Below, piece by piece: positions 7,922 through 17,371 of a stretch of DNA of 64,000 bases. Both the position numbers and the translations under genes were made by a program. Every line of letters begins with the position of its first letter. The stretch's first letter is position 1. This DNA is from Allomuricauda sp. TY007. Lineage in GTDB: Bacteria > Bacteroidota > Bacteroidia > Flavobacteriales > Flavobacteriaceae. Where the stretch lies: assembly GCF_010468565.1 (NCBI RefSeq), contig NZ_WUEG01000001.1, positions 124,001-188,000 of the forward strand. Direction: 5' to 3'. The notes under the pieces are model-generated. The model saw only the letters and a program-made list of their open reading frames with translations. It had not been told where the DNA came from and searched no databases.

Positions 7922-9925
7922 ATGGGCATATTGGATTCCAAAATTCCATCTGGGCCGTTGGCCGATAAATGGACCAAACATAAAAACGACATCAATCTGG
8001 TTAACCCTGCCAACAAAAGGAACATCGACATCATTGTTGTAGGTACAGGACTTGCAGGTGGTGCCGCAGCAGCCACTTTGGCCGAGTTGGGTTATAACGT
8101 AAAAACATTCTGCTATCAAGATTCACCGCGTAGGGCGCACTCCATTGCGGCCCAAGGGGGAATTAACGCTGCAAAAAACTATCAAGGAGATGGCGATAGT
8201 AACTACCGTCTTTTCTACGATACCATAAAAGGTGGTGATTACCGCTCCCGCGAAGCGAACGTTTACCGTTTGGCTGAGGTGTCGGGGAACATCATCGACC
8301 AATGTGTGGCGCAAGGGGTTCCCTTTGCCCGTGAGTATGGGGGAATGTTGGACAATCGCTCTTTTGGTGGGGTACTGGTATCCAGAACCTTTTATGCCAA
8401 AGGACAGACCGGTCAGCAATTGTTGCTCGGCGCATATTCCGCTATGAACCGTCAAATAAACCGTGGTAAGATACAGGCCTTTAACCGCCACGAAATGATG
8501 GATTTGGTATTGGTAGACGGTAAGGCTCGTGGAATAATCGCCAGAAACTTGGTGACCGGAGAAATTGAAAGACACAGTGCACATGCCGTAGTTTTGGCTA
8601 CTGGAGGGTACGGAAATGTGTTCTTCCTTTCCACCAACGCTATGGGAAGCAACGTAATGGCTGCATGGAGAGCACACCGTAAAGGAGCTTTCTTCGCCAA
8701 CCCATGTTTTACACAAATCCACCCAACTTGTATTCCTGTTTCAGGCGACCATCAATCCAAATTGACATTGATGTCCGAATCACTTCGTAACGATGGTCGA
8801 ATCTGGGTTCCCAAGAAAAAAGAAGATGCAATCGCCATCCGCGAAGGCAAGTTGAAGCCAACGGAAATTATTGAAGAGGATAGAGACTATTATTTGGAAA
8901 GAAGGTATCCTGCCTTTGGTAACCTAGTGCCCCGTGATGTGGCTTCGAGAGCTGCCAAGGAACGTTGCGATGCTGGGTTTGGGGTAAACAAAACCGGGGA
9001 AGCGGTATTCTTGGATTTTGCCTCCGCCATTGAACGTTACGGAAAAGAAAAGGCGTTGACCTCTGGACTTAAAAATCCTGATAAAGCGACTATCACAAAA
9101 TTAGGTGAAGAGGTTGTGGAGGCCAAGTATGGTAACCTGTTCCAGATGTACGAAAAAATCGTAGATCAGAATCCATACAAAACCCCAATGATGATTTATC
9201 CTGCGGTACACTACACCATGGGCGGGCTTTGGGTAGATTATAACTTGCAGACCACAATTCCTGGCTGCTATGCTGCTGGCGAGGCCAACTTTAGCGATCA
9301 CGGTGCTAACCGTTTGGGAGCTTCCGCATTGATGCAAGGACTTGCAGACGGTTATTTTGTATTGCCATACACTATCGGCGACTACCTATCAAAAGATATT
9401 AGAACCGGAGCCATTCCAACAGATTCTCCAGAGTTTGAGGAAGCCGAAAAACAAGTTCGCGAGAGAATGGAAAAGTTGATGAGCGGTTCAGGAATCCATT
9501 CCGTAGACTACTACCACAAAAAGTTGGGCAAGATCATGTGGAACAAATGTGGTATGGCCCGTAACGAAAAGGAACTGAAAGAAGCCATCAAGGAAATTTC
9601 GGCGCTAAGGAAGGATTTCTGGGAGAACGTAAAAATTCCCGGAAGCATCGATTCTAAAAACCAAGAGCTGGAAAAAGCCGGACGCGTTGCTGATTTTTTG
9701 GAATTGGGCGAGCTTTTCGCAAAGGATGCACTGCACAGAAACGAATCCTGCGGCGGACACTTCCGCGAAGAGTACCAAACGGAAGAAGGCGAAGCGCTAC
9801 GTGATGACGAGAACTTTAAATATGTGGCCGCTTGGGAATATAAGGGCGAGCCCAAGGATGCCGAATTGCACAAGGAGGATTTGGTATACGAAAACATTGA
9901 ACTGAAGACAAGATCCTACAAATAA
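7922..9925 (+). CDS. sdhA: Succinate dehydrogenase flavoprotein subunit
   Basis: A 667-aa flavoprotein that oxidises succinate to fumarate in the TCA cycle and passes electrons to SdhB. The FAD-binding Rossmann motif is [19 protein letters not shown] (about residues 40-58). The following [11 protein letters not shown] contains the His expected to carry covalent FAD. The substrate-binding region includes [14 protein letters not shown], and the C-terminal part has the family's [17 protein letters not shown]. Length suits the Bacteroidota SdhA/FrdA type. It is the second gene of sdhCAB. The direction in vivo (succinate oxidation versus fumarate reduction) cannot be decided from sequence. Confidence 0.96.
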   Translation: MGILDSKIPSGPLADKWTKHKNDINLVNPANKRNIDIIVVGTGLAGGAAAATLAELGYNVKTFCYQDSPRRAHSIAAQGGINAAKNYQGDGDSNYRLFYDTIKGGDYRSREANVYRLAEVSGNIIDQCVAQGVPFAREYGGMLDNRSFGGVLVSRTFYAKGQTGQQLLLGAYSAMNRQINRGKIQAFNRHEMMDLVLVDGKARGIIARNLVTGEIERHSAHAVVLATGGYGNVFFLSTNAMGSNVMAAWRAHRKGAFFANPCFTQIHPTCIPVSGDHQSKLTLMSESLRNDGRIWVPKKKEDAIAIREGKLKPTEIIEEDRDYYLERRYPAFGNLVPRDVASRAAKERCDAGFGVNKTGEAVFLDFASAIERYGKEKALTSGLKNPDKATITKLGEEVVEAKYGNLFQMYEKIVDQNPYKTPMMIYPAVHYTMGGLWVDYNLQTTIPGCYAAGEANFSDHGANRLGASALMQGLADGYFVLPYTIGDYLSKDIRTGAIPTDSPEFEEAEKQVRERMEKLMSGSGIHSVDYYHKKLGKIMWNKCGMARNEKELKEAIKEISALRKDFWENVKIPGSIDSKNQELEKAGRVADFLELGELFAKDALHRNESCGGHFREEYQTEEGEALRDDENFKYVAAWEYKGEPKDAELHKEDLVYENIELKTRSYK

Positions 9926-9931
9926 GAAACT

Positions 9932-10678
9932 ATGAAATTATATTTAAAAATATGGCGTCAAAAGGACGCATCCTCACCCGGGAAAATAGTTGATTATACC
10001 CTTGATGGTGTAGAAGGAGATATGTCTTTCCTAGAGATGCTGGACATCTTAAATGAAGAATTGGTCTCCAAAGGAGAGGAACCTGTTGAGTTTGACCATG
10101 ATTGTAGGGAAGGTATCTGCGGAACATGTTCGCTTCAAATCAATGGAGAGCCCCATGGACCGGACAGATTGGTAACCACTTGCCAATTGCACATGCGAAA
10201 GTTCAACGATGGGGATACCATTGTAATTGAGCCTTTCCGTGCCAAGGCATTCCCCGTGATCAAGGATTTGATCGTGGACCGGAGTTCGTTTGAGAGAATC
10301 CAACAAGCTGGTGGCTATATCTCTGTGAATACTTCGGGGAACACTGTGGACGCCAACTCCATTCCAATTAACAAATACGATGCGGACGAAGCCATGGATG
10401 CCGCTACCTGTATTGGTTGTGGAGCTTGTGTGGCCGCTTGTAAAAATGCAAGTGCCATGTTGTTCACCTCAGCCAAAGTTTCCCAATTTGCCTTGTTGCC
10501 GCAAGGAAGGATCGAAGCTACGGAACGTGTTCAAAATATGGTTCGCCAAATGGATTTGGAAGGTTTTGGTAATTGTACCAACACGGGAGCATGTGAAATA
10601 GAGTGCCCAAAAGGTATTTCCTTGACCAACATTGCCCGTATGAATCGCGAGTACTTATCCGCTACTTTAAAGGGATAA
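9932..10678 (+). CDS. sdhB: Succinate dehydrogenase iron-sulfur subunit
   Basis: A 248-aa electron-transfer subunit linking SdhA to the membrane. The N-terminal ferredoxin domain has [2Fe-2S] ligands in CREGICGTC and a later Cys in VTTCQLH. The C-terminal domain has [11 protein letters not shown] and [14 protein letters not shown] for the [4Fe-4S] and [3Fe-4S] clusters. It starts six bases after sdhA. A strong intrinsic terminator follows, closing the operon. Confidence 0.95.
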   Translation: MKLYLKIWRQKDASSPGKIVDYTLDGVEGDMSFLEMLDILNEELVSKGEEPVEFDHDCREGICGTCSLQINGEPHGPDRLVTTCQLHMRKFNDGDTIVIEPFRAKAFPVIKDLIVDRSSFERIQQAGGYISVNTSGNTVDANSIPINKYDADEAMDAATCIGCGACVAACKNASAMLFTSAKVSQFALLPQGRIEATERVQNMVRQMDLEGFGNCTNTGACEIECPKGISLTNIARMNREYLSATLKG

Positions 10679-10700
10679 ATCTTATAAAATTTCAATATAC

Positions 10701-10740
10701 AAAACCCAAATTTCCAATAGGAGTTTGGGTTTTTTGTTTT
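10701..10740 (+). terminator. Intrinsic terminator of sdhCAB
   Basis: AAACCCAAA and TTTGGGTTT form a 9-bp stem with a 12-base loop, followed by TTTTTTGTTTT. It lies 22 bases after the sdhB stop. Confidence 0.85.
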
Positions 10741-11067
10741 TAGGAAGAAATCTAAGTAGTGTTAGGTCGAGCGCAGTCGGAACCTAATTTAAATGGGTTA
10801 ATCAACCGAAACCTCTCGACTGCGGTCGAGGTGATATATTCGTGAAAATCAGTGTGGTTTGTGTCAAAATCACTTGCCTTGTACAGAACAAATAATAAAT
10901 GTAATTTCTTAATATATCCGCCTACCACCTTTAGGCAAGAATTTCACAAAACAGCTACAATACCTTTCTTAAAGAATCAATGTAAATGAAATTCTTGAGC
11001 TTCATTTTTGCTCTTGCACTTTATTTGGCTCGATAATTGCTTAAATTTAAGGCTAAATCAAGCGAGC
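10741..11067. repeat. Non-coding stretch with dispersed palindromic repeat copies
   Basis: No gene is seen here. It contains two facing copies of a flavobacterial repeat with core TCGAGCGCAGTCG (10765-10780, and its reverse complement at 10811-10832). A TGTGTCA-type fragment follows near 10840, with a small inverted repeat GCCTA/TAGGC near 10920. Promoter signals for the downstream kinase may lie in the last 60 bases, but none matches the consensus fully. Confidence 0.6.
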
Positions 11068-12522
11068 TTGTTAAGAAAATTTTCCTTACGGTCACGCATA
11101 TTTGTTGCCATGATAACCTTGGTAGTACTCGCATCTGTATTGATTGCCGGGGTTACGGTTTATCAGTACAAGGAACAAGGCAACGACTATCATAACGAAA
11201 GGTTGGAGCGAAAGGAAGAGCAGCTCATAAAAAGTATCAATTATGTCCTAAAGGAAACGACATATCCCATAACCACGGAGAATCTTCACCTTATATTCAG
11301 CGAGGAGATTTATGAGATAGCCAACATCCAAAATGTAAATTTTAATATTTACGACCTGGAGGGCAATTTGATCAAAAGCTCTCGCCCAACTTTTGAATCC
11401 AATTCAATTGCTACATGTCTCGACCCCGAAGTGCTAAATTTTCTCAGGGACAGCGGAGAAACTCGGTTTGTGGAGGAAAAAAGGACGGCAGGAGATAATT
11501 ATCAATCCACCTATACCTACATTTACGACCTTAGGTTTAAGCCCATAGGCATCATGAACCTTCCTTATTTTGAAGATAACACCTTCAATAATATGGAATT
11601 GAGGGAATTTCTCTTCAGGTTGGGAATGGTATATGTTTTAATGCTGATTGTTGCCATTATTTTGGCATATTTTATTTCAAAATACATTACAAGGTCACTC
11701 CAGACCATATCGGACAAAATCAACAGAACCAACTTGACCCATCAAAATGAAAAAATTTATTTGGAAAGTCCTGGAGAGGAAATCGGAAAATTGGTGGACT
11801 CCTACAACCGAATGATCGATGAGTTAGAAGAAAGTGCTGTAAAATTGGCACGTAGCGAACGAGAACAGGCATGGCGTGAAATGGCGAAACAGGTAGCCCA
11901 CGAAATTAAAAATCCTCTAACGCCTTTACGGCTAACTGTGCAGAGTTTTGAGCGCAAATTCGACCCAAATGACCCCGATATTCAGAAAAAGGTAAAAGAG
12001 TTTTCCAAAACCTTGATACAACAAATAGACACCATGAGCAATATTGCCACAGCATTTTCCAGTTTTGCCGATATGCCCGCTCAGCAGAACGAAACTTTGA
12101 ATGTGGTTAAGGTGGTAAAATTGGCCATGGAGATTTTTAATGAAGACTATATTCATTTTATAGCCGACGAAGAAGAAATTGTGGCCAAGCTGGATCGTAC
12201 CCAGTTAATAAGGGTAATCACCAATCTGGTGAAGAACGCCATTCAAGCTGTGCCCGATGTAGACTCGCCGAGAATCTTGGTAACAGTGGCCTCCGTAGGC
12301 GATCGTGTTAAAATTTCGATTGCAGACAACGGCCTTGGAATAGCGGACGAGCACAAACACCAAATTTTTGAGCCTAAATTCACTACTAAATCCAGCGGAA
12401 CAGGTTTAGGCCTGGGAATGGTAAAGAACATTGTGGAAAACTACGGCGGAACCATTAACTTTACTTCTAAAGTTGGAAAAGGGACCGTTTTTACCATTGA
12501 GTTTCCAAAAGAACATAAATAA
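11068..12522 (+). CDS. Membrane sensor histidine kinase, NtrY-like
   Basis: A two-pass sensor kinase of about 484 aa. A first membrane helix ([19 protein letters not shown]) is followed by a periplasmic sensor domain of about 160 residues and a second helix ([14 protein letters not shown]). A HAMP linker, the H-box [20 protein letters not shown], and an ATPase domain with LVKNAIQA (N), DNGLGIA (G1) and [18 protein letters not shown] (G2) come next. The H-box is typical of NtrY-like kinases. The start is uncertain: TTG at 11068 fits family length, with another TTG at 11008 and an ATG at 11110. No response regulator gene is adjacent, so its partner is elsewhere. Confidence 0.88.
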   Translation: MLRKFSLRSRIFVAMITLVVLASVLIAGVTVYQYKEQGNDYHNERLERKEEQLIKSINYVLKETTYPITTENLHLIFSEEIYEIANIQNVNFNIYDLEGNLIKSSRPTFESNSIATCLDPEVLNFLRDSGETRFVEEKRTAGDNYQSTYTYIYDLRFKPIGIMNLPYFEDNTFNNMELREFLFRLGMVYVLMLIVAIILAYFISKYITRSLQTISDKINRTNLTHQNEKIYLESPGEEIGKLVDSYNRMIDELEESAVKLARSEREQAWREMAKQVAHEIKNPLTPLRLTVQSFERKFDPNDPDIQKKVKEFSKTLIQQIDTMSNIATAFSSFADMPAQQNETLNVVKVVKLAMEIFNEDYIHFIADEEEIVAKLDRTQLIRVITNLVKNAIQAVPDVDSPRILVTVASVGDRVKISIADNGLGIADEHKHQIFEPKFTTKSSGTGLGLGMVKNIVENYGGTINFTSKVGKGTVFTIEFPKEHK

Positions 12523-12564
12523 TAATGGCGGACATTGTACAGCCCGTCTCAAACATCAGTATAC

Positions 12565-13347
12565 ATGGATTTCGAAAACATTTACATTGAAGAAGAGAAC
12601 AATTTGGCCACCATAACCATAAACAGACCCAAAAAGCTCAATGCCCTCAACAAAAGAACAATTGAAGAGTTGCACGTGGCCTTTAAGGAGCTGGACGAGG
12701 ACAGGGACATAAAAGTGATCATTATCACTGGAAGTGGTGAAAAAGCCTTTGTTGCCGGTGCCGATATTTCCGAATTTGCCAATTTCTCGGTAAAGGAAGG
12801 TCGCCAGTTGGCGGCAGTTGGGCAGCAGCAACTGTTCGATTTTGTGGAAAACCTGTCCACACCGGTAATAGCTGCAATTAATGGCTTTGCCCTTGGCGGC
12901 GGATTGGAGCTTGCCATGGCATGTCATTTTAGAGTGGCCAGTAGCAATGCTAGAATGGGCTTGCCAGAAGTGTCGTTGGGCGTAATTCCCGGTTATGGTG
13001 GAACCCAGCGCTTGCCCCAGTTGGTAGGCAAGGGAAGGGCCATGGAAATGATCATGACCGCAGGAATGATCGATTCCGACAAAGCATTTGGATATGGATT
13101 GGTGAACCATGTAGTATCTTCGGAAGAATTGTTGCCATTTTGTATGAAAATTGCGAACAGGATATCGAATAATTCCAGTGTCGCCATAAAATATGCAATA
13201 AAAGCGGTAAATGCTGGTTTTAGATATGACGCTGATGGCTATTCGGTGGAAATTGATGCCTTTGGCAATTGCTTTGGAACGGACGACTTTAAAGAAGGAA
13301 CCTCCGCGTTTTTGGATAAACGAAAAGCAGATTTCCCTGGATCGTGA
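12565..13347 (+). CDS. Enoyl-CoA hydratase/isomerase family protein
   Basis: A 260-aa crotonase-fold enzyme acting on acyl-CoA, probably hydrating 2-enoyl-CoA in beta-oxidation. The oxyanion-hole segments are AFVAGADISEFA and GFALGGGLELAMA. Both catalytic glutamates of true hydratases are present (the Glu in GGGLELA and the Glu in LPEVSLGVIPGYGG). The start at MDFENIYIEEENN was selected over an upstream Met because the fold begins here. It follows the kinase gene by 42 bases. Exact chain-length preference is unknown. Confidence 0.9.
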   Translation: MDFENIYIEEENNLATITINRPKKLNALNKRTIEELHVAFKELDEDRDIKVIIITGSGEKAFVAGADISEFANFSVKEGRQLAAVGQQQLFDFVENLSTPVIAAINGFALGGGLELAMACHFRVASSNARMGLPEVSLGVIPGYGGTQRLPQLVGKGRAMEMIMTAGMIDSDKAFGYGLVNHVVSSEELLPFCMKIANRISNNSSVAIKYAIKAVNAGFRYDADGYSVEIDAFGNCFGTDDFKEGTSAFLDKRKADFPGS

Positions 13348-13371
13348 CCATCGGCTTAACCAAGCCAGATC

Positions 13372-14925
13372 ATGAAAAAATACCTACTTCCATTATTTTG
13401 CCTTGTATTGACAGGCATGGCCGTCAATGCCCAAAAAATGCCCGTTTCCTACGATTTTGGAGAGAAATATAGAGACAGGTACCGCTATTCCAACCTCGTG
13501 GCCATTAATGAAGATGATTCGGGAGGTTACGTTTTGGTGCGCGCCTATTACCAAGGATTGGTGCTTAAGCCCAAGGGATACCTTATAGAACAGTACAACA
13601 GCGATTTGGAACTGGTTTCCGAGTACAACTATAAACTCAAAGGGTTGGACTTTGTGAACGGATTCCTGAAAAATGGCCAGTTGAACCTCTTGTTCCTAAA
13701 TTATAATCCCAATAAAGAGGAATATGAATACTGGGTGCATACCAGCCCCATAATAGATTTTAATTTCAGGCCAAAAAAACTGCTCTCCATTGCTTCCGAA
13801 GAAGTAAAAGACCCCGTTGGGAAAAACTATTATAACCGAGACTTTTCCCGTGGCTTTACCACAGCCATTCTTTTTAATGAGGAGAAGACAGGGTTCGTAA
13901 TAAGCACACATCATAAAAAAGGGAAGAGCAACAAACACATGATCCATTTGTTCGATACCGCGCTCAACAAAAAGTTCGAATATGATTTTTCCGATGAGAT
14001 TGAGGAGAAAAACTATGCTTTTGAGAACGTAGCTTTTTCACCAGACCTGCAAACAGCCTATATTGTAGGGAAGGCCTACTTTAAAAAGAGACGTTTTAGG
14101 GTCGATGAAAGAAAGTTTCAATACGAATTGATCAAAGTCTCGCAATACGGGAGCAAAACACAATCTTTTGTAGATCCTGGCAAGTACCCGGAAGCATTGT
14201 ATCCGATCTTGGTTAAAAACAGACTGGTCTGTATAGGTTTTTATGCAGATAGAAAAGACAACCGATACAACGGTATTGCTTATTTTGATGTAAACCAAAG
14301 CACATTGGACATCCAAACCCAAAAATACAATGCTTTTTCACAGCAGTTTATGGAAGACAAGTTTGGACGTGCAGGAGAACATGATATAAAAAACCTTGTT
14401 TTTAAAGGAGTTGAGGTAACCGATGACCAAGATATCTTGTTCAATGCAGAAGAATATTTTGTGACTTCAGGTTTAGAGGTTACCGGAGCTGGACAACGTG
14501 TAAAGATTGAGCGTTATCACTATAATGACATTGTTAGCGTTAAATTAGGAGCTAATGGTGATATGAAATGGGCCAGAAACATCAACAAGACCGAAGTTAC
14601 CCAAGGTGATGGAGCCTATGCCTCCTACAGTTCGTACTGCAAAAATGGTAAAACGTACTTTTTTATCTGTACTTCATCGGAGCACCCACAACTCATAAAC
14701 AACGAGCGATTGATCTTTAAGCAAGGTTTTAGCAGAAACCGAAACGTTTTCCTGATTTCTTTGGATGAAAACGGAGTTATGGATTATGAAAAAATCATCG
14801 ACCAGCAAGAAGCCAGATTACCACTCATGGTTTCCAAACCACTTAAGGACGAAGAGGAGGACAAAATGCTCTTCTACGCAAAGCAAGGAAGCAGAAAACA
14901 ATTGGTTAAGGTTGATTTTAAATAA
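13372..14925 (+). CDS. Secreted conserved hypothetical protein
   Basis: A 517-aa protein with a typical signal peptide (MKKYLLPLFCLVLTGMAVNAQ, cleavage likely after VNA). The mature part is a series of strand-rich segments with recurring aromatic and charged residues, suggesting a beta-rich or propeller-like periplasmic/surface protein (inference). No catalytic motif, membrane span, or C-terminal type IX sorting domain was recognised. It follows the crotonase gene by 24 bases and may share its transcript. Function unknown. Confidence 0.7.
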   Translation: MKKYLLPLFCLVLTGMAVNAQKMPVSYDFGEKYRDRYRYSNLVAINEDDSGGYVLVRAYYQGLVLKPKGYLIEQYNSDLELVSEYNYKLKGLDFVNGFLKNGQLNLLFLNYNPNKEEYEYWVHTSPIIDFNFRPKKLLSIASEEVKDPVGKNYYNRDFSRGFTTAILFNEEKTGFVISTHHKKGKSNKHMIHLFDTALNKKFEYDFSDEIEEKNYAFENVAFSPDLQTAYIVGKAYFKKRRFRVDERKFQYELIKVSQYGSKTQSFVDPGKYPEALYPILVKNRLVCIGFYADRKDNRYNGIAYFDVNQSTLDIQTQKYNAFSQQFMEDKFGRAGEHDIKNLVFKGVEVTDDQDILFNAEEYFVTSGLEVTGAGQRVKIERYHYNDIVSVKLGANGDMKWARNINKTEVTQGDGAYASYSSYCKNGKTYFFICTSSEHPQLINNERLIFKQGFSRNRNVFLISLDENGVMDYEKIIDQQEARLPLMVSKPLKDEEEDKMLFYAKQGSRKQLVKVDFK

Positions 14926-14940
14926 GAACCTAGACTCATA

Positions 14941-15180
14941 AACACCAAGTACAAGCTCAAGTATCAAACTCAAACGCAAGTTCAGATTCAAGTATCAAGT
15001 ACAAGAGTAAAGAAAAGAGAGCCAAGAACCAAGAGACAAGACTTTGTGCATTGAACTTACTGCAAACTGTAAACTGCCTCCAGCCTTCTGACAAGTTCAA
15101 ATTCAAGTATCAAGTTCAAGAGCCAAGAACCAAGTTGGGAGTTCAGAGTTAGGAGTTACGAAGTTATTCAGTTATTACGC
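14941..15180. repeat. Low-complexity array of short imperfect repeats
   Basis: About 240 bases built from variants of CAAGTATCAAGT and AGCCAAGAACCAAG (both occurring twice), then CTGCAAACTGTAAACTG, then GAGTTCAGAGTTAGGAGTTAC. It is not coding in any frame. Similar words (GTTAAGAGTT) border the four-helix-bundle pseudogene in the ATP synthase operon. Confidence 0.7.
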
Positions 15181-15475
15181 TTTGACACTAATTTCTCGAA
15201 TGGCCACGAATTGTTTCATTGTCATTTCGAACCGACCAGCGGGAGGGTGAGAAATCCCGTCACCCTGAACTGGCCTTCCTACCGGCAAAAGGCAGGTTTC
15301 AGGGTCTCACTCCTATGGGATTCCGAAACGAGTTCGGAATAACGGTTGGCTACATTTGACACGGATTTCACAAATGATCACGGATGCTTTTAAACTTCGT
15401 ACTTCGAGCATCCGACTCCCGATAATCTCAAGAACATTTGTCCCCTTTATGGCTATCTGCCTGTCCGCACGGAAG
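15181..15475. repeat. Non-coding stretch with inverted repeats
   Basis: No gene is seen. It contains hairpin-forming arms ACCCTGAA/TTCAGGGT (15262-15269 and 15298-15305) and TTCCGAA/TTCGGAA (15321-15327 and 15333-15339), plus a GTCATTTCGAA word shared with the direct repeats that follow. It resembles dispersed intergenic repeats of flavobacteria. Confidence 0.5.
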
Positions 15476-15715
15476 AACAACAGTGGTAAAACAAAATAAA
15501 TTCGAGAGAATCTGTGCAATTCCAGCCTAAAGGCGGCAGGCAGGCGTGTCAAACTTTACAGCGTTGAAGCGATTCTTCACCTTCCTTGAAATGTCAGGAG
15601 AAGTGATGTCATTTCAAAATGAGGAGTGCAGCGACGATTGAGAAAGCTATTTGATGCTGATACTTCGGATTTCCCACACTCCAGCCAATCAAGATTGGGG
15701 TCTGGTTAGAAATTA
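15476..15715 (+). repeat. Direct repeat, left copy (~240 bp)
   Basis: This stretch, from ACAACAGTGGT to the AATCAAGATTGGG region, is repeated with scattered point differences at 16995-17234 in the same orientation. The two copies bracket the collagen-like lipoprotein gene. It is not coding; it includes the inner palindrome-rich words CCTAAAGGCGG and GCAGGCAGGC. Confidence 0.85.
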
Positions 15716-15883
15716 GGATATGACTTAATGCCAATTCGTGGAACTACTAGTTTCAATCTTCTCATTATACAATAAAGAAGGAAAAAACTTACAAATTAAT
15801 TTTTCTATCAATCCATGTGTGCCATTCGTCAATCCAAACCCTGCATAGGTTAGTTAGGCACTAAAACACCCATTTTTACAACA

Positions 15884-15891
15884 TACTTTTG
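15884..15891 (+). promoter_or_regulatory. -7 element of the collagen-like lipoprotein gene
   Basis: TACTTTTG fits TAnnTTTG and lies 34 bases before the start codon. No TTG is found at the usual -33 distance. Confidence 0.45.
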
Positions 15892-15925
15892 GTTTCATAT
15901 AACCCTAATTAAAAACAAAATTATT

Positions 15926-16879
15926 ATGAAATCAATTAGATTATTTAGTATGGCCATGCTCTGCATGGCAATGGTTTTGGTCTCCTGTTCGGGCGAAGAT
16001 GGAGAGCAAGGACTCCAAGGAAAAGAAGGCCCTCAAGGTCCCCAAGGTGAGCAAGGAGATCAGGGCGAGCAAGGAGAACCGGGGAAGGACAATCCTGCCA
16101 AGGATTTTTATTTTCAAAATGGGTACAAAGGTTATGAAGGCACACAAGATGCCCAAATCAGTGATGTAGGAGGAAGTACAAACAATGGGATTCTCAATAT
16201 CATTGATGATGTGGATAATCCTGGTGATGAAAGACTATCCCTTATAAGGTTTGATGGAATAGCAGATAAGGTAAACAATGAGTATGGTTCGGATAATACA
16301 AGTTGTGGTGATAAATATTCCGTGAACCAAGCGATTTTGTATTTATATTGTACTCAGACATTGGGTAACTTGGCACCAGGATATATTCATCTTGGGTTCT
16401 ATGGCCCACAAGATCCTTTGTTTGATGAAGAATCGGTTACTTGGTCAATGGCCAATGCAACCGACCCTTGGTTTATTCCAGGAGCAAGAAGTGAACTTTT
16501 TGAAGGACCATTCCCTGGTACTGATAATTATACAGCTGGTATGGGTTTAATCGGAGATTCTTCATCAAACATAGGATGGATTGCGGTTCATTTGCCTCGT
16601 GATGTAGTGATGCGTTGGATTTGCGATGAAAGCGAGAGAAATAAAGGAATCCGCTTGAGGCTGTCCACTGATGCTGATGGAGGTACAACTACAATGAGAT
16701 TTATGTCAAGTGAATCTGACAAGCCTGATCTTAGACCTCTATTGGTAATTCAGACCGAAGAACTTGATGCTGACACTTCTGCAAAATCTGCTATGAACAA
16801 TACAAAACCAAAAGATTGGGAAAGTCTTACCTACGAGGAAAGAATGGCTCCATTATATGAATTCCTTTCTAAAAAATAG
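15926..16879 (+). CDS. Collagen-like repeat lipoprotein with DNRLRE-type domain
   Basis: A 317-aa lipoprotein with signal sequence and lipobox (LVSC, Cys21). Residues 23-55 are eleven consecutive Gly-X-Y triplets, a collagen-like stalk rich in Gln and Glu. The rest resembles the DNRLRE/CBM96-like beta domain found in surface proteins (RLSLIRFDGI, YSVNQAILYLYC, VTWSMAN, RPLLVIQT). A short charged C-terminal helix follows. It is likely anchored in the outer membrane with the beta domain displayed. It lies alone in a gene-poor region between ~240-bp direct repeats, with its own -7 box and terminator. The domain call is by pattern only. Confidence 0.75.
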   Translation: MKSIRLFSMAMLCMAMVLVSCSGEDGEQGLQGKEGPQGPQGEQGDQGEQGEPGKDNPAKDFYFQNGYKGYEGTQDAQISDVGGSTNNGILNIIDDVDNPGDERLSLIRFDGIADKVNNEYGSDNTSCGDKYSVNQAILYLYCTQTLGNLAPGYIHLGFYGPQDPLFDEESVTWSMANATDPWFIPGARSELFEGPFPGTDNYTAGMGLIGDSSSNIGWIAVHLPRDVVMRWICDESERNKGIRLRLSTDADGGTTTMRFMSSESDKPDLRPLLVIQTEELDADTSAKSAMNNTKPKDWESLTYEERMAPLYEFLSKK

Positions 16880-16945
16880 ATAAAAGAAATCTAATAAACT
16901 TTTTAATTAAGGATATTCCCCCGTTGGGGCACCTAACCAAAGCGA

Positions 16946-16973
16946 AGAAGCCGGGCGAATGCTCGGCTTTTCC
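16946..16973 (+). terminator. Intrinsic terminator after the collagen-like gene
   Basis: AAGCCGGGC and GCTCGGCTT form a stem around GAAT, followed by TTTCC. The U-run is short. Confidence 0.65.
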
Positions 16974-16994
16974 TATGCTGTGCTTGACATGGAA

Positions 16995-17234
16995 TGACAA
17001 CAGTGGTGAAACAAAAAAATTCGAGAGAATCTGTGCAATTCCTGCCTAAAGGCGGCAGGCAGGCGTGTCAAACTTTATAGCGTTGAAGGGATTCTTTACC
17101 TTCCGTGAAATGTCAAGAGAAGTAATGTCATTTCGAAATGAGGAGTGCAACGACGATTGAGAAATCTATTTGATACCGATACTTCAGATTTCTCACACCC
17201 CACCCAATCAAGATTGGGTTCCCGTTCGAAATGA
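16995..17234 (+). repeat. Direct repeat, right copy (~240 bp)
   Basis: The same sequence as at 15476-15715 in the same orientation, diverged by scattered substitutions and a one-base length change in an A-run. The remaining intergenic bases up to 17371 hold nothing recognisable. Confidence 0.85.
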
Positions 17235-17371
17235 CGGAGTGTCTGGATACAAATTCATGACATTTGTGCCAACCTCATTAATACTTATAAACCATCTAAA
17301 TCTCTAGTAATCCATCAATCAAAATACCCAAACAAAGGAAATAATCCATATATTTGGAATAAATCCATCAA

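Noticed and set aside
8123..8722. Long antisense frame in sdhA
   Set aside because: Shadow of sdhA codon usage; no recognisable motifs.
15313..15552. 79-codon minus frame in the repeat-rich gap
   Set aside because: It runs through repeat sequence and has no protein-like character.
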